From: Bacteroidales bacterium
Lineage (GTDB): Bacteria > Bacteroidota > Bacteroidia > Bacteroidales > WCHB1-69
Reading direction: 5' to 3'
Length of the DNA: 8,682 bases
Assembly (NCBI GenBank): GCA_012838875.1
Contig: DUOL01000216.1
Coordinates: forward strand, 1 to 8,682
The position numbers and the translations under genes were made by a program. This document shows positions 6,075 through 8,682 of this stretch, piece by piece. The notes beneath the pieces are model-generated. The model was not told the DNA's origin, did not search any database, and saw nothing but the letters and a program-made list of their open reading frames with translations. Position 1 is the first letter of the stretch. The number at the start of each line of letters is the position of its first letter.

Positions 6075-8354
6075 TTATTTTTCATATTTTTCTTTCACAT
6101 AAACATCGATAGCTTTAGCTGCTTTTTTACCTGCTCCCATTGCTAAAATCACGGTTGCCGAGCCGCTAACAGCGTCACCACCGGCATAGATAGCTTCGCG
6201 TGTAGTTCTTCCCGTTGCTTCGTCAATGATAATTCCATTTTTCTCATTTAACTCCACACCCTTTGTCGTATTTCCGACAAGTGGGTTAGGTTTTGTACCG
6301 ATAGCCACTATAAGCATATCTATTTCGAGGGTAAATTCAGAATTAGGGATAGGAACCGGTTTTCTTCGTCCTGTAGCGTCAGGTTCGCCCAATTCCATTC
6401 TTTCACATTTAACCATTTTCACCCATCCTTTTTCATCTCCGACTATTTCAATCGGATTAACTAATAGGTTAAAGATAACACCTTCTTTTTGAGCATGTAC
6501 TACTTCTTCGTGGCGGGCGGGCAGTTCGGAGGCGGAGCGGCGATATACTATTTCTACGTGTGCTCCGAGTCGAAGTGCGGTACGAGCCGCATCCATTGCC
6601 ACATTCCCTCCACCGACAACAGCCACTCTTTTTCCCACATAATTAGGAGTTTGATACTCTTTTTTATAGGCTAAAAGTAGATTATTACGTGTCAAAAATT
6701 CATTTGCCGAAACAACCCCATTAAGATTCTCGCCGGGGATATTCATAAAATTGGGTAAGCCCGCCCCCGTACCGATGAACACAGCTTCAAAGCCTTCATC
6801 CGTAAGTAGTTGCTCCATTGTTAGTGTTTTACCGATAATCACGTTTTTTTCAAAATGAGCGCCTAATTTCTCGAGTTGTTCGACCTCATATTTTACCACA
6901 TGTTTCGGCAACCTAAAAGAAGGAATACCGTAGACTAATACCCCGCCATATTTGTGTAACGCTTCAAATATAGTTACGTTATAGCCGAGTAACAACAACT
7001 CTTTTGCACAAGTAATACCGGCAGGACCACTACCGACAACGGCAATTTTATAGTTGTTTTTTGGCAATGTCGAATCGAATTTAATTTCATTTTCGCGTGA
7101 CCAGTCGCCAACAAAACGCTCCAATTTTCCAATGGCGACCGGTTCGTGTTTTTTTCCTAATACGCACTTTCCTTCACATTGTATCTCTTGGGGACAAACA
7201 CGTCCGCAGACAGCCGGTAAAGCAGAATCACGATAAATAGTTTTAGCCGCATCTTGGAAATCCCCTGCGGCTATGTCGGCAATAAAAGATTTTATATTGA
7301 TTGACACGGGACAACCTTTAATGCAGGGAGGATTTTCGCACTGTAAACAGCGTTGTGCTTCCTCTATTGCCTCTTCGGCATTATAGCCCATGCAAACTTC
7401 GTCAAAATTCTTAATTCTCTGTTCTACAGGCTGTTCTCTTAATGGGACAGACCTCATTTTATCACGGCTCTCGTCTAGTTCTCCTCCGATATGGCATTGA
7501 TGTCCTTCTTCTATTTCTTGTTCTTCGAGTTCTTTCTTCCCTTCGATGGTGCTGTACATAGCTTGACGTTTCATCGCCTCATCAAAGTCGACAAGACTTC
7601 CGTCAAATTCGGGACCGTCAACACAAGTAAAACGAGTTTCACCGCCAACCGTAACGCGACAAGCTCCGCACATGCCTGTTCCGTCCAACATCATAGAATT
7701 TAAGCTGACATAACACTTTATTCCTTGTTTTATAGCAATCTCGGAAACGAACTTCATCATTATTAGTGGTCCTATGGCAATAATCTCGTCATAATTTTCC
7801 CCTTGTTCGAGTAATCGTGTCAGAACATCCGTAACTAAACCTGTTGTTTTAGATGAATTATCATCGGTCGTTATATAAAGTTTATCAGAAACCTCTTCCA
7901 GTTCATCAATAAAAAAGAGCATTGATTTAGTATGGGCGCCGATAATTACTTCAACATAAGCTCCGGCTTGGAATAACCATTTAGCTTGCGGATATATCGG
8001 AGCTATTCCCACGCCGCCGCCAATTAATAAAATACGTTTTTGTTTTATCTCTACGGGAGAATAGCTCATAAAATAAGCAGGATTTCCCAGAGGACCTACC
8101 ACATCGGCGAAGGAATCTCCCTCTTTATATCTGCTCATTTCGTGAGTAGAGCGTCCCACTGCTTTCACAACTATGGTTACGGTTCCTTCTTTTGTATTTA
8201 CGTCAGCTATGGTCAGAGGAATACGCTCCGACTTTTCTTTCATTTTCACTATTAAAAAATGTCCGGGTAAAGCCGATTTAGATATACGAGGAGCACGAAT
8301 TTTCAGTAAATAAGTGTCGTCAGCAATTGTTTTCTTGAATAAAATTGGATACAT
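6075..8354 (-). CDS. NfnAB-type fusion: PyrK-like NAD(P)H/ferredoxin reductase plus GltD-like flavoprotein
   Basis: A 759-residue one-chain flavoprotein. Residues 1-100 are a ferredoxin-reductase beta barrel with the flavin motif RIPLT (44-48). Residues 105-215 are a nucleotide-binding domain with GGGVGIAP (112-119). A [2Fe-2S] site follows: Asp224, Cys229, Cys232 and Cys244 (DGTGMCGAC...C). After a charged linker (about 262-310) come [4Fe-4S] motifs: Cys336, 339, 344, 348 and Cys383, 387, 393, 397. Then come the FAD Rossmann motif GSGPAG (441-446), the NADPH Rossmann motif GGGNVAMDAAR (581-591) followed by YRRS, and a C-terminal GGDA (725-728). The two halves correspond to NfnA and NfnB, the NADH-dependent ferredoxin:NADP+ oxidoreductase that can bifurcate electrons. 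Databases often name such fusions dihydroorotate dehydrogenase electron-transfer subunit/glutamate synthase small chain. Neither PyrD nor the glutamate synthase large subunit is in the window, so I favour the Nfn role. It is first in the gene run. Confidence 0.93.
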   Translation of the reverse strand: MYPILFKKTIADDTYLLKIRAPRISKSALPGHFLIVKMKEKSERIPLTIADVNTKEGTVTIVVKAVGRSTHEMSRYKEGDSFADVVGPLGNPAYFMSYSPVEIKQKRILLIGGGVGIAPIYPQAKWLFQAGAYVEVIIGAHTKSMLFFIDELEEVSDKLYITTDDNSSKTTGLVTDVLTRLLEQGENYDEIIAIGPLIMMKFVSEIAIKQGIKCYVSLNSMMLDGTGMCGACRVTVGGETRFTCVDGPEFDGSLVDFDEAMKRQAMYSTIEGKKELEEQEIEEGHQCHIGGELDESRDKMRSVPLREQPVEQRIKNFDEVCMGYNAEEAIEEAQRCLQCENPPCIKGCPVSINIKSFIADIAAGDFQDAAKTIYRDSALPAVCGRVCPQEIQCEGKCVLGKKHEPVAIGKLERFVGDWSRENEIKFDSTLPKNNYKIAVVGSGPAGITCAKELLLLGYNVTIFEALHKYGGVLVYGIPSFRLPKHVVKYEVEQLEKLGAHFEKNVIIGKTLTMEQLLTDEGFEAVFIGTGAGLPNFMNIPGENLNGVVSANEFLTRNNLLLAYKKEYQTPNYVGKRVAVVGGGNVAMDAARTALRLGAHVEIVYRRSASELPARHEEVVHAQKEGVIFNLLVNPIEIVGDEKGWVKMVKCERMELGEPDATGRRKPVPIPNSEFTLEIDMLIVAIGTKPNPLVGNTTKGVELNEKNGIIIDEATGRTTREAIYAGGDAVSGSATVILAMGAGKKAAKAIDVYVKEKYEK

Positions 8355-8545
8355 GAATCAATTTTTCTGAAAATATCTAGTTTAAGAGAAAAAAATAACC
8401 GAATATTTTTTCTAAGTTGCAAAATTAACAAAAAAAGTCGAATTTAATACTTTACTATAAAAGTATTCTTTGACATTATTATTTCTTTTGTTAATAAAAC
8501 GGAATAATGTTTAAATAGATATGTTATTATCCGAATAAGCATTCA
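8355..8545. other. AT-rich intergenic leader, no gene seen
   Basis: This stretch lies upstream of the Nfn-like gene. It is strongly AT-rich with many A and T runs and has stops in every frame. Apart from the candidate -7 box I see no coding region, tRNA or clear hairpin. It probably carries the promoter and leader of the minus-strand gene run. Confidence 0.6.
8420..8427 (-). promoter_or_regulatory. Candidate Bacteroidota -7 box (TAATTTTG)
   Basis: The minus strand reads TAATTTTG, an exact match to the Bacteroidota -7 consensus TAnnTTTG, 65 bases before the first gene's ATG. This would give a leader of roughly 55-60 bases. No TTG or TTTG is found at the expected -33 spacing of about 19 bases, and AT-rich DNA yields such matches by chance, so confidence is low. 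Confidence 0.35.
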
Positions 8546-8577
8546 TCGGAGCAGATTGCGTGAGGCGCTTAGGTGGA

Positions 8578-8679
8578 AAGCCCGCAAGGGCGGAAGCCGC
8601 TGGGGACGCGGCGGCAAAAAAGCGAGCTTGTAAGCTCTTTTTGCCGCCTTGCGACCCCACGGCTTGTGCCCGCGGACTT
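8578..8679. repeat. Long GC-rich imperfect palindrome
   Basis: A foldback of about 39 base pairs. From outside in, the arms are: AAG 8578-8580 with CTT 8677-8679; CCGC 8582-8585 with GCGG 8672-8675; GGGC 8588-8591 with GCCC 8668-8671; AGCCG 8595-8599 with CGGCT 8660-8664; TGGGG 8601-8605 with CCCCA 8655-8659; GC 8608-8609 with GC 8651-8652; a perfect 11-base-pair GGCGGCAAAAA 8610-8620 with 8638-8648; and GAGCT 8624-8628 with AGCTC 8633-8637 around a TGTA loop. The A and T tracts beside the inner stem give it the look of a two-way intrinsic terminator. The G+C of 8561-8682 is about 63 percent by my hand count, against a clearly AT-rich remainder. It may be an interspersed palindromic repeat, a terminator or part of a structured RNA. 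The element touches the window edge, so its true end is unknown. Confidence 0.75.
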
Positions 8680-8682
8680 GTA

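Noticed and set aside
6226..8255. Several plus-strand frames opposite the Nfn-like gene
   Set aside because: All are antisense to well-conserved cofactor motifs; none has a recognisable domain.
6075..8354. True glutamate synthase small subunit or dihydroorotate dehydrogenase subunit
   Set aside because: Each would need a partner (GltB or PyrD) that is absent from the window, and the joined NfnA-like and NfnB-like halves fit an Nfn-type enzyme better.
8470..8498. Plus-strand sigma70-like promoter (TTGACA, 17 bases, AATAAA) pointing at the palindrome
   Set aside because: The -10 is only a 4 of 6 match, the Bacteroidota main sigma factor uses a different consensus, and AT-rich DNA gives such matches freely. 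Worth recalling only if a transcript is found.
8624..8642. Stand-alone intrinsic terminator
   Set aside because: The GAGCT/AGCTC stem is only 5 base pairs, although a T tract follows. It is better treated as the tip of the larger foldback, whose direction of action cannot be assigned without the gene to the right.
8539..8682. Stop-free plus-strand frame through the GC-rich end
   Set aside because: It has no ATG and follows a stop at 8536-8538. Its translation is Ala/Arg/Cys-rich and resembles GC-driven noise over a palindrome. The foldback explains the lack of stops better than a gene does.
1..8682. CRISPR array, tRNA, rRNA, transposase or phage genes
   Set aside because: No regularly spaced repeats, no cloverleaf with a CCA end, and no transposase or integrase motifs were seen on either strand.

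Overview
The window looks like a stretch of a Bacteroidota chromosome, probably Bacteroidales. It is AT-rich. It encodes a TlpA-type thioredoxin fold fused behind a DUF4369-like domain, a DUF4159 protein beside a VWA membrane protein, and a one-chain Nfn-type flavoenzyme. Most start codons lack a Shine-Dalgarno sequence. The lineage is inferred from gene content and was not tested by any search.

All six genes lie on the minus strand and read from right to left. In transcription order they are: an NfnA-NfnB fused NAD(P)H/ferredoxin flavoprotein (8354-6075); a LutA-like protein with two CCG cysteine modules (6041-5322); a VWA membrane protein with a complete MIDAS motif (5251-3149); a secreted DUF4159 protein (3147-2479); a secreted TlpA-family thiol:disulfide protein (2465 or 2495 to 765); and murB (752 to 1), cut by the left edge of the window. 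Gaps are 33, 70, 1, about 13 (or a 17-base overlap) and 12 bases. No GC-rich terminator hairpin is visible in any gap, so the set could be one operon or two overlapping ones. A match to the Bacteroidota -7 box (8420-8427) sits 65 bases before the first gene.

The first two products are cytoplasmic Fe-S/flavin redox proteins and may exchange electrons. The next three form an envelope block: a membrane-anchored VWA protein, a secreted DUF4159 protein and a secreted thioredoxin-fold protein. Their joint function is unknown to me. MurB makes UDP-N-acetylmuramate for peptidoglycan, which fits an envelope theme.

The right end (8355-8682) has no supportable gene. It has an AT-rich leader and then changes abruptly to a GC-rich segment from about 8545. 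That segment holds a long imperfect palindrome, about 39 base pairs over 102 bases (8578-8679), capped by a TGTA loop. It is the part of the window that ordinary annotation explains least, and it may be an interspersed palindromic repeat, a terminator-like element or a structured RNA running past the window edge.
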